From Eutreptiella sp. 'Long Island Sound 2002' (taxonomy: Eukaryota > Euglenozoa > Euglenophyceae > Eutreptiales > Eutreptiaceae): DNA of 64,000 nucleotides. The notes under the pieces were generated by a model. That model was not told where the DNA came from. It saw nothing but the letters and a program-made list of their open reading frames with translations, and did no database searches. The stretch is taken from assembly GCA_964036045.1 (NCBI GenBank), contig OZ038393.1:49840429-49904428 (forward strand), read 5' to 3'. The position numbers were made by a program, and so were the translations under genes. Below are positions 22,416-31,294 of the stretch, piece after piece (within the stretch, counting starts at the first letter, position 1; every line of letters begins with the position of its first letter).

Positions 22416-25400
22416 TCAGTCCCTAGCTTTATTCTTGGAGGCAAGCGTCTCGGCGAGCCTCAACAACTCACCAAGGTTGTTCTGGGACAAGTAGTCAACC
22501 AGAACTGAGTTTAGGCGTCCCTCAGGTAGAACAAATGCAGAGAAGGGCTCCCAGGTGGCCTCTTCGACTCCAAACCCTTCCCAGAGGGTGAGGAAGCGCC
22601 AACCCTGGCGATAGCGGTGGCGTAGGACAGACTTCACCAGGTAGAAGCCCTCCTTAGCCATCTCCTCGGCGTTCATGTCGGGGAGTTCACCTTCAACTTC
22701 CATAGGGCTGGCAGCCCCTTGTAGGTCCAGAGCGGCGATTTCCTCGTCGTTCAGCTCCCACTCCTCCCCACAGAGGTCTTCAGGATCATGGTAGCGCTTC
22801 AGGTGTTGAGCGGCGCACACCAGGTTCCCCCCTAGACGGGGAGAACACCGCACGGTGATACGGTGTCCATCCACAGATAGGATCTTGTACGGCCCGAAGT
22901 ATGGGTCATCGCTGGTAGAGCGTGGCCAGGCGGGTAGTCGACTGTGGTGCACCAGCACCCAGTCCCCTTCTTGGTAGGTGGCCGGTACACGGTGTTTGTT
23001 CTTCTTGTTCCACTGACGCTCCCTCACTCTCTGGAGCATAGCCTTGGCCTTGTCCACCTTCGCTTGTTGCTCTTGGACCCATTCACCCACAGAAGAATGG
23101 GTGTCCTCTGGATAGGGGGCATGTAGGAACCATGCCGGGCGCCCCATGAATAGCTCATGTGGCGAGTAGCCAGTAGCTGAACTCTCTTGGGAGTTCATCA
23201 TCAAGGATATGACGGGGAGTAGTCTCACCCAGTCTCTGGTGCGTTCAGTTTTGCACCATATCCTGACGTTCTCCTTCAGGACACGAATCTGTCGCTCACA
23301 TAGGGGGTTGCTCGTGTGAGAGTAGGGATTCCCCGTAGACACCTGGACATTGAGGGACCTCAGGACCCTCTTGTACCAGCCAGTATCTGAGCGTACTCGT
23401 ACGTCCTCATCGGAGTTGATCTCCTTGGGCGCCCCATAGACACAAAACCACTCCTCCAGGAGTATCTTGATAGTCTCCTCTCCAGTAATGTGCTTGGTAC
23501 ATGGGAACACCCTGGTAAACCTGGTCAACCCACAGGTTACCACGAGGGCGAAGTCATACCCCCCGAACTTCGGCATCTCCGTGTAGTCCACGTATAGAAC
23601 ACTGTTAGCACAGTGAGGGATGGGCAGGGTCGAGTAGAGACCTCTGTCCCTGATATCCCCTGGTTTACAGGACCTGCACGGGCACTTGTCCACGATAGGC
23701 AGGAGCGTCTTCCGCAGCCGGTCGTCAGTCCACGTAGTGTGGAACCACTGCTTGAACAGCCTCAGGGTACGGTCAGCACCCACATGACCACTGGACTCAT
23801 GGGTCCACTTCAGCAGCGCTGGGACTCGGTCACTAGGCACCACGATGCGGTCCTCGTGCCAGAGGTAGCTCTTGTCCCGCTTCCACTGGTCTTGGTTGAC
23901 GGGGAGGGGTTCAAGGCGTTTCTCCAGGCGCCGGTAGATATCCCGAAACTCCTGTAGGTACTCCGATTGTTGGAGTCCATCCAGGGGGCGTATCATGGTC
24001 ATGTTCAGGTCCAGGTGTACGTCCATACGGCTGAACGCTTCCTTAGCCAGCGCTTCAGACCGGGCACCAATCAGGGCGTCGAAGTTGTTGCGGCTGATGT
24101 AGTCGGCACACTCGTTCTTCACTCCCTGGATATGGTGTACCGTCAGCCGTAGTTGACTGAGGTAGGTCCACCAGCGACGTAGCTTGGCCTTCTCAGGTGG
24201 GGGGCCCTTCTGGAAACTGCGGACCGGTTCTTGGTCGCATAGCCAGACCACAGGGTTACTCCCCAACAGTCGTGCTTGTGAGGATAGCACCAGCATACCC
24301 GCGAGCAGTTCCTGCTCATAGGTGGAGTAGTTCCCCCTGGCCTGGTTCCACTTCCAGTTCCAGTGGCCCAGAGGTACTAGGACCCACTTGTCGTCAGGGT
24401 AGCTGTGCTTGAGGGTTCCATCTCGGTTGAGACCTTCCGTCCCCCATTGGGAAATGGCCGAGTCGAACTCTTCCTTCTCTAGTGCTTGCCACTGGAACAA
24501 CGTTCCACCACCGCCCACATTGCTGGCGTCGGTCACCAGGATAATCTCCCCTTGTGCCCTAGGCACGCCCAGGCACTTAGCGTTGGCTACCTTGTCTTTG
24601 AGCTCGTCAAACGCTTGTTGCTCTTGTGGGCCCCAGCGCCAAGTAGTACTCTTCTTGATCAAGTCAGTCAGTACCGCGCTGGTGTAGGTGAAGTTTTTGA
24701 TGTGGCGGCGATAGAAGTTGCACGCCCCAATGAAACTGCGTACATCATGAAGTCCTTTCTTGGGGTCTTCGTGTCGTACCTTGGCATCCATCAGGGGTTT
24801 GGCCTTAGAGGCCGCTGGGGTCCACCACCCATAGCCAACGTCAAACCCCAGGTACTGCATGGTCTCCTGCATGAACTCACACTTCTCCAGCTTGAGTCGT
24901 GTGTGGTTCTCCTGGCAGACCGCAAAGAACTCACCCAAGAGGATTAGGTGATCCTCCTGGGTATTGGTCCCGAGGCATACATCGTCGATGTGAGCCTCCA
25001 TCTGGGCCCCACGGGATATGAGCTCCTGCACCTTAGGTCTCCTTCGTAGGATGGACAAGTTCTTGTTCATCAGCTCTTGGAACAGAGCGGGGGCGTTAGC
25101 CACGCCGAATGGCATGACTTTCCACTTGAATACCCTCCCCTGAGGGGTGATGAAGGCCAGTAGTTCCTGCGCGTTGGGCGTCAGGTCCACTTGCAAGAAT
25201 CCACTTCGCTTGTCCATCTTGGTCTTGTAGCGACAGGAGGCTATCTTCTCCGGGGTAGACTCCATATTGGGAATGGACCCTGAGTGGTTCAGCGTCTTCT
25301 TGTTCAGCTCTCCATAGTCCACTACCAGCCGTTTGGCTGTAGACCCAGGTTTAGCCACCAGGAAACAGGGGCTGCAGTGTAGGGGGTAGTCCCCATCCTT

Positions 25401-27344
25401 GTACTCCAGGACTAGGCCAGCGTCGATACATTCTTGTATCTGTCGCTCAATCTCGTCGGCCTGCTCTTTAGGAGCTGGATAGGGTCTCCTCCGGATCTTG
25501 TGACCCAGGAACTCGGGTTTCAGCTTGAGGTCCATCTGTACCAGCTTGTCGCATGAGGCTGGAGGGGGTAGTTCTCCGAACACCTCCAGATAGGTCCTTA
25601 TCAGCTTTTGTACCCGCGGGTCCAGTACCTTGATCTTGTCCTCCATATCCTCGTCGGAGTGTAAGTTGCTTGCCCCTTGAATAGAAGTCGGGAGGTGGTC
25701 CTCCACCGACTCTTCGCCCGCGGTAGCATCCTTCAGCCCTTGGTAGGCATACAGAAGGTCTTGCTCAACCATCTCCGGTGGACGATGGCAACATAGGCAC
25801 GCTTTAGGGGGTTCACATACACATTCCTCCGAGAGGTCGTCCTCATCTGGGGTCCTCACATGGGCACCCCATACGCTCTTCATGAGCTTGAGATCTACCT
25901 CCCTTTGCCAGGTGGTGATCTTCTGTTCGAGGTCCTCCTTCAGTTGGGATAGGTCTCCCATACGTCCTTGCTTCAGTGGCCACGAGCTGCGGGTAGGCTT
26001 CGCGTAGCATAGCTTTTTCGCCACCAACTTCCTCTTGGAATCCAAATACTCCCTGAGCCTGGATCGAGGGTCCAGCTCCTCGTCCATGGGGTCTTCCACC
26101 CTCATGGAGAGTAGGGGTTTCAGTGGGGCGACGTACTCGGCGTTCTCCACTTCCTCCACACAGGTCTGCACGAAGAAGGCGTCGTGCTCAGTTTCGTCGT
26201 CTGAGTGGATAGAGCTAGGTAGCTCAGATAGTCCACACTCAGAGACTCCATCAGGAACAGGTACATGACAGGGAGAGTTGGGGGCGTTGGTGTCAGTCAC
26301 GACGTACTCATCTCCTCCGGGTGTAGTTTCAACAGCATCTTGAGGTCGTAGACGATCCTTCAAGTCACCCAAGGCGAGTCCATCGCTTTCTCGTTGTATA
26401 GCCTGGACCAGAGTAGGGTCCAGGTCTTCCCAGGGGATGGTGGTAAGAGCTCCGTCCACCACGCTGAGCATACTCCCCCATCCGGGCTTCCCAATAGGCG
26501 TCTTGCGTCCCAGAGGCACGTAGATGGCCTCATCAGGTAACCGCACAGAGCTGATAGTCAGCCTGTCAAGGAGGGTTCGCCAGTACTCGTTGCCCCCATG
26601 GGCTCCCCAATCGGGGGAACACAGGACCATACGGGAACGTTCCAAGGCCACCTTGGTCAGCACCTTCCCCAGTTCACTGAATCTGGGGTTCCCGTAGGCC
26701 ATCCCGAAAGAGGGCCAGTAAAATTTGTAGCTGCAGTTCTTCCCCTTGCTGCAGTATAGGTCCAGTACATGCTGCTTGTCGCTGGCGAACAGTTCCACAC
26801 TTAGGTCTTCTCGAGAGTAACCCAACTCCTTCAGACCTTGGTCTAGGACTTCCCCCAATAGTTGATAGTCCTCAGTTTCCGAGGCCGCCATCATGTTCGA
26901 GGGCTCCTCCTTCAATAGTCTCAGGTAACTCGAGGTATGTTCCGACTGCTCCAGTGGCACAGACTCTCTGCCACTGCCGTGGTCCACGTACAGGAGGTAG
27001 GGCGCTTGCAGCGTCAGGGATTGTATCTGGGAGTGCTGCACGAAGAAGTCAGTACCCAGTACAAAGTCGAAGGCATCAGTGTCCATCACATAGAACCGAT
27101 GGGCGATAGTCCTGGAGCCCATAGGTACCTCCACTTCGCAGTCCCCGCAGCTGTGCACCACATGTCCATCCCCCATCCGTATAGCGGCGGTGGTCATGGT
27201 GTTCTTCAGGCTCCCACAAGGTAAAATTTTCTTGGCCACTATCGATATTGTGGCTCCAGTATCCAGTACCCCCAGGTATTCACGTCCCCCTAGTCGGATA
27301 CGTACCCAAAACACCAGGTCTTGGGTGCCACCAGAGCGTCCCCG
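22416..27344 (-). CDS. pol: Family A pol polyprotein (intact)
   Basis: About 1,640 codons open without a stop, beginning right after the UGA that ends gag, in the same frame. Counting from the GTG at 27314, the order is: aspartic protease with LDTGATIS (Asp about 18); reverse transcriptase with RLVVDYGELNKK, KMDKRSGFLQV (Asp about 701) and AHIDDVCLG (about 775, HIDD in place of the usual YxDD); RNase H with LVTDASNVGGG; integrase with the HHCC finger HESSGHVGADRT...CPCRSC (about 1170) and a D,D-35-E core around VLYVDYTEMPKFGG and YGAPKEINSDED; GPY motif DPYFGPYKIL; and a C-terminal chromodomain with LVKSVLRHRYRQGW and EEATWEP (about 1555-1605). It makes cDNA and integrates it. Chromodomains in this group bind modified histones. 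It needs stop readthrough for expression. Confidence 0.93.
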   Translation of the reverse strand, partial: RGRSGGTQDLVFWVRIRLGGREYLGVLDTGATISIVAKKILPCGSLKNTMTTAAIRMGDGHVVHSCGDCEVEVPMGSRTIAHRFYVMDTDAFDFVLGTDFFVQHSQIQSLTLQAPYLLYVDHGSGRESVPLEQSEHTSSYLRLLKEEPSNMMAASETEDYQLLGEVLDQGLKELGYSREDLSVELFASDKQHVLDLYCSKGKNCSYKFYWPSFGMAYGNPRFSELGKVLTKVALERSRMVLCSPDWGAHGGNEYWRTLLDRLTISSVRLPDEAIYVPLGRKTPIGKPGWGSMLSVVDGALTTIPWEDLDPTLVQAIQRESDGLALGDLKDRLRPQDAVETTPGGDEYVVTDTNAPNSPCHVPVPDGVSECGLSELPSSIHSDDETEHDAFFVQTCVEEVENAEYVAPLKPLLSMRVEDPMDEELDPRSRLREYLDSKRKLVAKKLCYAKPTRSSWPLKQGRMGDLSQLKEDLEQKITTWQREVDLKLMKSVWGAHVRTPDEDDLSEECVCEPPKACLCCHRPPEMVEQDLLYAYQGLKDATAGEESVEDHLPTSIQGASNLHSDEDMEDKIKVLDPRVQKLIRTYLEVFGELPPPASCDKLVQMDLKLKPEFLGHKIRRRPYPAPKEQADEIERQIQECIDAGLVLEYKDGDYPLHCSPCFLVAKPGSTAKRLVVDYGELNKKTLNHSGSIPNMESTPEKIASCRYKTKMDKRSGFLQVDLTPNAQELLAFITPQGRVFKWKVMPFGVANAPALFQELMNKNLSILRRRPKVQELISRGAQMEAHIDDVCLGTNTQEDHLILLGEFFAVCQENHTRLKLEKCEFMQETMQYLGFDVGYGWWTPAASKAKPLMDAKVRHEDPKKGLHDVRSFIGACNFYRRHIKNFTYTSAVLTDLIKKSTTWRWGPQEQQAFDELKDKVANAKCLGVPRAQGEIILVTDASNVGGGGTLFQWQALEKEEFDSAISQWGTEGLNRDGTLKHSYPDDKWVLVPLGHWNWKWNQARGNYSTYEQELLAGMLVLSSQARLLGSNPVVWLCDQEPVRSFQKGPPPEKAKLRRWWTYLSQLRLTVHHIQGVKNECADYISRNNFDALIGARSEALAKEAFSRMDVHLDLNMTMIRPLDGLQQSEYLQEFRDIYRRLEKRLEPLPVNQDQWKRDKSYLWHEDRIVVPSDRVPALLKWTHESSGHVGADRTLRLFKQWFHTTWTDDRLRKTLLPIVDKCPCRSCKPGDIRDRGLYSTLPIPHCANSVLYVDYTEMPKFGGYDFALVVTCGLTRFTRVFPCTKHITGEETIKILLEEWFCVYGAPKEINSDEDVRVRSDTGWYKRVLRSLNVQVSTGNPYSHTSNPLCERQIRVLKENVRIWCKTERTRDWVRLLPVISLMMNSQESSATGYSPHELFMGRPAWFLHAPYPEDTHSSVGEWVQEQQAKVDKAKAMLQRVRERQWNKKNKHRVPATYQEGDWVLVHHSRLPAWPRSTSDDPYFGPYKILSVDGHRITVRCSPRLGGNLVCAAQHLKRYHDPEDLCGEEWELNDEEIAALDLQGAASPMEVEGELPDMNAEEMAKEGFYLVKSVLRHRYRQGWRFLTLWEGFGVEEATWEPFSAFVLPEGRLNSVLVDYLSQNNLGELLRLAETLASKNKARD

Positions 27345-27347
27345 TCA
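27345..27347 (-). promoter_or_regulatory. gag-pol stop codon UGA in readthrough context
   Basis: On the minus strand the junction reads GAGTTCTGACGGGGACGC. UGA-CGG is a known leaky stop context (tobraviruses and furoviruses). Pol follows in the same frame. The other copy has the identical junction at 44551-44553. A 6-bp stem, ACCCAA/TTGGGT, lies about 18 nt downstream in both. Confidence 0.6.
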
Positions 27348-27446
27348 GAACTCTGCGGGACAGGTCACCTCGAACCTCTTGTTCCGCAGTTTGCGGGCCA
27401 TCCTCATGAAACGGCTTCTCTTCTTGGCGTTGCCGTCGTCACCAGC

Positions 27447-29846
27447 TTAATGCTCACGCTTGGCTCCTTGTTCTTGCTGGGCCTGCGTCTGTGAGCGTGT
27501 GGTAGGTCCAGACTGCCCTCCAGAGGGCTCGGAGTTCCCCCCTGGATTAGGGTTGGGGTTACCTCCGTTCTTGTCCTTGTTCTTGTTGTCGTTCTGGCGA
27601 TTAGCGCCTCCTCCTCGTCCGCCTTGACCCTTGTCTTGACCACCTTGACCACGTCCTTTCGACTTGCCCTTGCCGGAGTCGTTGCCTTTGGCCTTGCCTC
27701 CACCTTTGCCTGAGCTTTTGCCAGGATCTTCCCCCTTAAGCTTCGCCGATAGGCGTTGCTTATGGTAGCACTCGTCCTCATAGTGCTTCCGCTTACCGCA
27801 GAATGCACACGTGATGGTGCAGCGGTAATGATCCGGCATCTTCACCTTGGCGCCGGTGATCTTTTCCTGCTGCTTCCCCTGGACAACAAAGCAGTCTCGC
27901 TGCTCGCAGTCGGAGGCATGCTGCAGGTGGCCCTGTTCATCTCTGGCATCACACCAGAATAGCTCCTTCACGTTCTCCATTAGGCGGGCGTGGGCGTGTT
28001 TGGGGGTAGTCCCCTGCCCAGGTCGGGACCCTTGGTACCCTTTGCCTCCAGAACCTCCACCACCAGGACGGTAGTGGTTCAGGTGTTGGTCGCTCTCCTT
28101 CTCCAGCGCCATCTCCAGGAGCAGCACGCATAGATCCTCGTAGCGGAGGGATCTAGCCTTGCGCTCAGCCGTCAGACGGCACTCGTCCCATAGCTCACGG
28201 GGGAGCTTGGAGCACAACCAAAACAGCAGGTCGTCGCTGCTGTAGGAACCGGGCGTCAGTCGTCCAGCCCAGTGGTCCAGGTCCGCCAACAGCTCGGAGA
28301 CCCTGCCGGGTTTGGGGTTGTTGGGCAGGACGGGCAGGTTCTGGATCTCGGCCCTGATGGAGAGGTCGGTCTCGTAGGTTGGGTACTGCCTCTCCAGGGC
28401 AACCAACACGTCGGCAAAGGTGGCGGAGTTGGTGACGATCTGCCTGACCTGCTTCTCCAGGTACTTCGTCTTGCAGCACTGCAGGAGCAGGTCGCACTTC
28501 ACTCGCCCACTCGCGTGGGTTTGGCCGGTCAGTCGTAGGAACCGGCCAAAGTTCTCAGCGAACTCGCTGAGGTCCTTGCCTGTGAATTCAGGCAGGTTCA
28601 CCACTATCTTGGAGGTGGCAATAGCCTTCGCCTCCTGAGCTCGGCGTCCTTCAGGGCGTCGGGTCTTCTTCTTCTTCTTCTTCTTCTTCTTACCCTTGGA
28701 GTCCTCGGGGTCCTCAGGGTCTTCGTCATCCGATGGCGAAGAAGAAGTCATCGAAGGCGGCCCATCATCTGAGGGGTCTCCGCCTAGATCACTGGAGCCA
28801 TAAGGCTCCACGTCCACCATAGCCCTTAGGGCTGTCAGCCCCAGCTGGTCCAGCTCGGCCCTCGTCGAGTTCGTCACGTGACTGTAGGGCGGCTGGGCTG
28901 TCCTCGGGACGAATGGGCTTCTTGGTACTGCTGCAGGAGTCGGCATCGGTCGGCTCCTCAGGCTCCCCAGGGTATTCGTCAACCCTGCCGCCAGGTGGTT
29001 AGCCTGTACTCGGTGGGGTGACATCCCCACTGTCGTAGGTGACGCATGGGACGGGATCATCAGGGGCTGCAGTTTCTCCCTGATCTCTTGCGTGAGGTCG
29101 CTCACGATTTTCGAAGTGGCTCCTTGGAGCACCTCGTTGATCTCCGACCGCGTCAGGGACCTGTTGGAGGATCTTCCCGATCCTCTACTCCTGCCTCCCA
29201 GAGACTCTGGTCCTCTCCTCAACCCACTCAGGGGTGCATACCCAGGTGTACACCCAGGAGCATACCCAGAAACTTCCATGTAGGTTCCCGTGGCGTGGAG
29301 TGGATGGGGATGGTCAGCCGCATACCAACACGGCGCAGAGCTGGAAGCCACCGGCTCACTGGCAGTAGTTGCCTCAAGGAGCGCAGTGGTAGGTGGGCCC
29401 ATGCCATAGGCGGGGTAGTGAGGCATGCCAGTAAAGCCTGTGCCCTCTGCCATAGGCTGGTTGGTTGTGGAAGTGGATGTAGCGGCGGCTGGGAGTGTGG
29501 TGGTTATGGGAGAGGGTGATGCATGGAGGCCAGAAGCGCTTGGTGCGCCTTCGAAGGTAGGGACATCCGTCGGGTCTTGCCCTTGCTCCTCTCCTTCGTC
29601 TGCTCCTTCTCCAGCATCCTTCTCGCTCTCGTTTCCTCTCTTCCTCTTCACAGGCTGAGGCTGAGAGACCATTTCCTTCACCGACAGGGCCCCAAAGGCC
29701 GTCTGGAGGCCATCCAAGGAGTCCTCCGCGGTATCCATTGGCCCATGTAAGGGCTCCACCGAAGGTACAGCGTCAGGCGCCGGCCTTGCCGGTGTCTCTG
29801 GCGCTGGCGCTGTGTTCACCTCGGCGTCCACTCTTCCTGGATCCAT
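27447..29846 (-). CDS. gag: Family A gag polyprotein (long frame, early TAA)
   Basis: 799 codons from ATG 29846 to TAA 27447-27449. The N-terminal third is acidic and Pro/Ser/Thr-rich. A Lys-rich run (SKGKKKKKKKKKTRRPEG) precedes the capsid-like core LPEFTGKDLSEFAENFGRFL (about residue 410). The nucleocapsid part has a canonical CX2CX4HX4C zinc knuckle, CAFCGKRKHYEDEC (about residue 675), for RNA binding, then Gly/Lys/Asn-rich low complexity. In the plus-strand copy the codon matching this TAA is GAA, and gag runs 33 codons further, to the UGA at the pol junction. The TAA is therefore probably a mutation special to this copy. Confidence 0.9.
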   Translation of the reverse strand: MDPGRVDAEVNTAPAPETPARPAPDAVPSVEPLHGPMDTAEDSLDGLQTAFGALSVKEMVSQPQPVKRKRGNESEKDAGEGADEGEEQGQDPTDVPTFEGAPSASGLHASPSPITTTLPAAATSTSTTNQPMAEGTGFTGMPHYPAYGMGPPTTALLEATTASEPVASSSAPCWYAADHPHPLHATGTYMEVSGYAPGCTPGYAPLSGLRRGPESLGGRSRGSGRSSNRSLTRSEINEVLQGATSKIVSDLTQEIREKLQPLMIPSHASPTTVGMSPHRVQANHLAAGLTNTLGSLRSRPMPTPAAVPRSPFVPRTAQPPYSHVTNSTRAELDQLGLTALRAMVDVEPYGSSDLGGDPSDDGPPSMTSSSPSDDEDPEDPEDSKGKKKKKKKKKTRRPEGRRAQEAKAIATSKIVVNLPEFTGKDLSEFAENFGRFLRLTGQTHASGRVKCDLLLQCCKTKYLEKQVRQIVTNSATFADVLVALERQYPTYETDLSIRAEIQNLPVLPNNPKPGRVSELLADLDHWAGRLTPGSYSSDDLLFWLCSKLPRELWDECRLTAERKARSLRYEDLCVLLLEMALEKESDQHLNHYRPGGGGSGGKGYQGSRPGQGTTPKHAHARLMENVKELFWCDARDEQGHLQHASDCEQRDCFVVQGKQQEKITGAKVKMPDHYRCTITCAFCGKRKHYEDECYHKQRLSAKLKGEDPGKSSGKGGGKAKGNDSGKGKSKGRGQGGQDKGQGGRGGGANRQNDNKNKDKNGGNPNPNPGGNSEPSGGQSGPTTRSQTQAQQEQGAKREH

Positions 29847-29932
29847 CTTAATCCACCCTTCTGCTTATGTTTGCCTGCTCGGAGCACTGGTTGTACGGCG
29901 CGGGGTCGCTGCCGGTGCACAGAGACAGGCTG

Positions 29933-29945
29933 CCTCTTGCTACCA
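29933..29945 (-). promoter_or_regulatory. Family A primer-binding site (young copy)
   Basis: On the minus strand this reads TGGTAGCAAGAGG, the initiator tRNA-Met complement TGGTAGCAGAGG with one extra A. The same variant is at 41959-41971. Its first T may also be the last base of the LTR. Confidence 0.7.
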
Positions 29946-30798
29946 GAAAAGTTTATAGTGTTTTCAGCACTGTGTTTTTGCTTCTCCTGCTGCTTGTTGT
30001 TGCTGTAGGGTGTCCTGCTGCTGGTTTTGGATGATGAAAAGCTTTTGTTTGTTGAAATACAGTAAAGCCAACTCAATCCAGGATAGCCCAAGCCAACAGT
30101 ATGCAAAGAGAAGGTAATTCAGGATCAAAGCATGAAGGGCTGCAGTGTAAACAGTGAAAGATGATTAGATATTCACAGAAACTGCAACTCAGGATACAAA
30201 TGAATGCATATTCACAGAGATAGCTGAAATGTTTTGGGAAAAGAGTTAGAAAACTGCCACAGGATCAGTCTCTCTCCATAGTGCCATCTTAGGAGATGTG
30301 CACTCTTTGTTTTGGGTCCCATATGTGCTGAGGTGGCATGGTATGTGGCGATGAGGTCACTGCCATGTCACATGGGATCTTCCTACTTAGTTAGGCTGAC
30401 CAGGAATTGAACCCAGGACCTCTCAAAAAGAGGTGCCTAACCCCCTATGGTGCATACCACTAGGGCAGATAAGTATTCATGGACGGCCTGGCCAGCCACA
30501 AAAGGCGCCGTTCAGTGCAAAAAGATAAGTATTCATGGAAAAACATAGATAAATTCATAGGCTCTACCTTAGGTATGTCAGTGCTCAGTCAACTCAGGAA
30601 AAGATGTTTTACTTCTGATTGAAAGGGGATTAAGGGGTCCACTCAATATCCTGATTGGGTGTTTGGTTCCATAGGTCAAAATGTGTTCTCACCACTTTTG
30701 GCTGGACCAATACTAAAATAAAAATGCATGGATGCTCAGTGCATCTCTAATACAACTAGAGTATGTCCCAAAGCAATGGAAAAGCACTTTTTCTTACT
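29946..30798 (-). repeat. Family A 5' LTR (young copy) with a 56-bp insertion
   Basis: The same sequence as 19348-20143, except for a few substitutions and an insertion near 30483-30538. There AGATAAGTATTCATGG appears twice, with a roughly 40-bp segment (ACGGCCTGGCCAGCC... ending GTGCAAAA) between the copies. The LTR ends CTTACT at 30798, followed by the target duplication GTTTG. Confidence 0.9.
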
Positions 30799-31294
30799 GT
30801 TTGTGGCGCACAACGTGAGGGACCATGGGCAGGATCGGTCCAAATGGAACCGGGTGGGACCCAAGAAGGGCAAAGAGCCAAGGAGGATCGGGAACCCACC
30901 GCTCTCGTTCCGGGAGTACAGGTCTCAGCACGACGGGTGCTGGGTCTGTTATGGCAAGGGAAACAACCATGCACACGACCACCATCAGTGCAAGGTGTAT
31001 GAGGCGGACAAGAAGGCCTACTTCGCCGCCCACCCCGAGAAGAAGCCCAAGGAGCAGGGGATTGCCGATTGGAAGGCGAAGGGCGGAGACGGGGGAAAAG
31101 GCCAAGGCAAAGGCCAAGGGAAAGGCGGAGGAAGAGGCTATGGTGGTGGACCTGGCCAAGACCGACGAGTGAGGTCGATCGAGGAGGTTGCTGAGGACAT
31201 GTTGAGGACGTTGGAGGAACTCAAAGCCCAGCAACGTGGTGGACAAAGTCCTGGCGGATCGCAGCCGGAAGGGGCTGCGGGAAGTCTAGTCTAG
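30799..31294 (+). pseudogene. Outer element gag, 3' part (nucleocapsid)
   Basis: This continues the gag frame broken at 19347. After the second GTTTG the codons read VAHNVRDHGQDRSKWNRVG in the same frame. It has a zinc-knuckle-like CWVCYGKGNNHAHDHHQC and then a Gly/Lys-rich run (GKGQGKGQGKGGGRGYGGG). It ends at TAG 31292-31294, and protease follows in the same frame. Intact by itself, but separated from the rest of gag by the family A element. Confidence 0.85.

Larger units (their letters stand above)
19348..30798 (-). mobile_element. Family A chromovirus, young copy, nested in outer gag
   Basis: A complete LTR element on the minus strand: 5' LTR 29946-30798, primer-binding site, gag, pol, a 2.3-kb 3' region, polypurine tract, 3' LTR 19348-20143. 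The 5-bp target duplication is GTTTG at 19343-19347 and 30799-30803. The LTRs differ by about three substitutions by my reading plus one insertion of about 56 bp, so it is a recent insertion. Gag and pol frames are long and open except for a TAA near the end of gag. The plus-strand copy at 41165-52539 is the same family. Confidence 0.95.

Noticed and set aside
23613-24947. Long plus-strand open frames opposite family A pol.
   Set aside because: They mirror the codon structure of pol on the other strand and match nothing; shadows.
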